DNA of 64,000 nt. It comes from an uncultured Planctomycetaceae bacterium (GTDB lineage Bacteria; Planctomycetota; Planctomycetia; Gemmatales; Gemmataceae). The DNA is taken from the NCBI GenBank assembly GCA_937888715.1, contig CALARU010000312.1:62001-126000 (forward strand). Direction: 5' to 3'. Made by a program: the position numbers and the translations under genes. Position 1 is the first letter of the stretch; every line of letters starts with the position of its first letter. The notes beneath the pieces were generated by a model that saw only the letters and a list, made by a program, of their open reading frames with translations, did no database searches and was not told where the DNA came from. Below are positions 62,900 through 64,000 of the stretch, piece after piece.

Positions 62900-63199
62900 T
62901 TAGGAAGGCGGGTTTTTGGTGTCATCAAAACGAAATTCTTCATGAATCGGTCTTTCTTCACTTTGTCTGGTTCGGTCTCGCTGCATTAAAGCATATCTTC
63001 GGATTTGGTCATGTTTTTGAAAGGAAAAAGATGACCATAACCTAGCCCCATTCCATCCCGCAAGTAATAAAGCCAACCACCCAGCATTTAGGGTGCTATC
63101 TCCTAATTTAATTCCGGGACTGGGATTGCCCGTAATTGGTTCATAGAGCAAAAGTCCGCATCCGATAAGAATCCAGGTGGCACCCAAAAAAATATTCAT
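62900..63199 (-). CDS. Small membrane protein of unknown function
   Basis: A 99-residue protein from the ATG giving MNIFLGATWILIGCGLLLYEP; the longer frame upstream has no hydrophobic helix and was not used. Two transmembrane segments are visible (residues 2-20 and 38-54: NAGWLALLLAGWNGARLW), then a basic, Arg-rich tail (RRYALMQRDRTRQSEER). I do not recognise it. It lies 162 bp upstream of the lipoprotein gene on the same strand. Confidence 0.55.
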   Translation of the reverse strand: MNIFLGATWILIGCGLLLYEPITGNPSPGIKLGDSTLNAGWLALLLAGWNGARLWSSFSFQKHDQIRRYALMQRDRTRQSEERPIHEEFRFDDTKNPPS

Positions 63200-63343
63200 G
63201 AACACAATCTCATTGTACTGTAAATGCAAACAGCTATTCTTATTATCTATCCAAACCCTGAAAGGTACAATCAAAATTATTTTGTTTGTACTGTAGATGT
63301 GTAATAATTGGCCCCTAGATCCCTTTTCCTTGTGGAGATTAAA

Positions 63344-64000
63344 ATGCTGTTTGAAACACTTACCCCAGAGCTAATCAGTCTTTTACGCAAATATGACACT
63401 CCCACTATTTGTAATGTGGTCGAGTTGCTTGATTTAAGACCCAGATCTTCAGGCTATATGGATAAGCGAATTCAGGCATGTTTCCCCTCTCTTCCCCCTA
63501 TGGTTGGTTATGCCAGCACTGCAACATTTAGGTCGGCTGCGCCACCAAGGGGTGGGAATGTGTATGCTGGGCTTTCTGGGCAACTCGAAGATTTTAAAAA
63601 GTTCCCTGGCCCTGCAGTTGTTGTGTTTCAAGATCTTGACGAACCTTCCGCATCTGCAACTTTTGGCGAAGTCATGTGCACCACCTATAAAACTTTTGGC
63701 GCTGCTGGCTTGATTACCAGCGGAACAGGTCGCGATCTTGATCAGGTTGCTGCAATTGATTTCCCTGTTTTCACTTCGGGTACCGCCTGCGCTCACGGCT
63801 ATTGCCAAATCTTGGATATTGGAGTCGGCGTTCATGTTGGCGGAGTTACTATTTTTCCGGGTGACATTATTCATGCCGACAGAAATGGTGTAACCACCAT
63901 CCCGCATGGCACCGCATCACTTATTGCCAATGCTTGTGCGGAATACATGGCTGCAGAAGCAGTAATCATGGATTATTTGAAAACAAACAAGCCCACGGTG
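63344..64000 (+). CDS. RraA-family (HMG aldolase-like) protein, cut by window edge
   Basis: At least 219 residues, open at the right edge. GGAG is 7 nt upstream of the ATG. Family blocks: [41 protein letters not shown] (where relatives have GxxxDGxxRD) and [15 protein letters not shown]. The members include the RNase-E inhibitor RraA and 4-hydroxy-4-methyl-2-oxoglutarate aldolases with a divalent metal. The Asp normally before the RD pair is Ser here, which may change the activity. Confidence 0.85.
   Translation, partial: MLFETLTPELISLLRKYDTPTICNVVELLDLRPRSSGYMDKRIQACFPSLPPMVGYASTATFRSAAPPRGGNVYAGLSGQLEDFKKFPGPAVVVFQDLDEPSASATFGEVMCTTYKTFGAAGLITSGTGRDLDQVAAIDFPVFTSGTACAHGYCQILDIGVGVHVGGVTIFPGDIIHADRNGVTTIPHGTASLIANACAEYMAAEAVIMDYLKTNKPTV

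Overview
The window reads as chromosomal DNA of a planctomycete with moderate-to-low GC. The diagnostic genes are three DUF1501 proteins, two DUF1549/DUF1553 (PSCyt-type) proteins, a DUF1559 protein, a PPC-domain protein and a soluble Ser/Thr kinase. Family or genus cannot be fixed from this sequence. I see no prophage, insertion sequence, CRISPR array or tRNA. Both ends cut genes: a deoA-type phosphorylase on the left and a RraA-like gene on the right.

Layout. 1-5.1 kb: partial deoA, divergent from a CusBA/CzcBA-type metal efflux pair. 5.2-10.8 kb (minus): purA, uppS, cdsA, phoH, a VTC-domain gene and a DUF4956 gene, with a hairpin/terminator leader before purA. 10.9-16.4 kb: a secreted HEAT-repeat protein, then two selenoprotein genes that conventional gene calling truncates (Sec-containing SelD and a SelW-like Rdx protein, each with a UGA codon and a candidate SECIS hairpin), a Tsr3/DTW-like enzyme, a DUF255 thioredoxin-like protein and a lone DsbD-N-like domain. 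17.4-21.8 kb (minus): a SAM-I riboswitch followed by a threonine-synthase-like enzyme, a MoaD/ThiS sulfur carrier, an acidic unknown protein, a MoeB/ThiF-like activator and a cysteine desulfurase. 21.9-29.5 kb (minus): kinase, pheT, pheS, rplT, rpmI, infC, a NifU-like protein and ribF. 29.56-29.97 kb (plus): RNase P RNA. 30-36.2 kb: DUF1501, rdgB, rpsB, tsf, a beta-CASP MBL protein and a histidine-phosphatase gene broken by an in-frame TAA. 36.3-50.9 kb: two planctomycete cytochrome/DUF1501 modules flanking a sigma-70 factor with an added helix-turn-helix, plus two unknown genes. 51-57 kb: a sigma-54 activator, a second sigma factor, an MCE-OmpA-like fusion and a DUF1559 protein. 57.1-64 kb: an enolase-superfamily enzyme, a System II cytochrome c maturation operon, a small membrane protein and partial RraA.

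The most interesting system is the SAM-riboswitch operon. Its parts form a complete route from cysteine sulfur through a carrier thiocarboxylate to a PLP enzyme of the phosphohomoserine branch, and the control element senses the end product of methionine metabolism. I infer a protein-thiocarboxylate route to homocysteine, or a threonine/methionine branch control; neither is proven here. The adjacent selenium genes, the System II genes that could mature the CxxCH proteins of the cytochrome modules, and several RNA leader structures are the other points of note.
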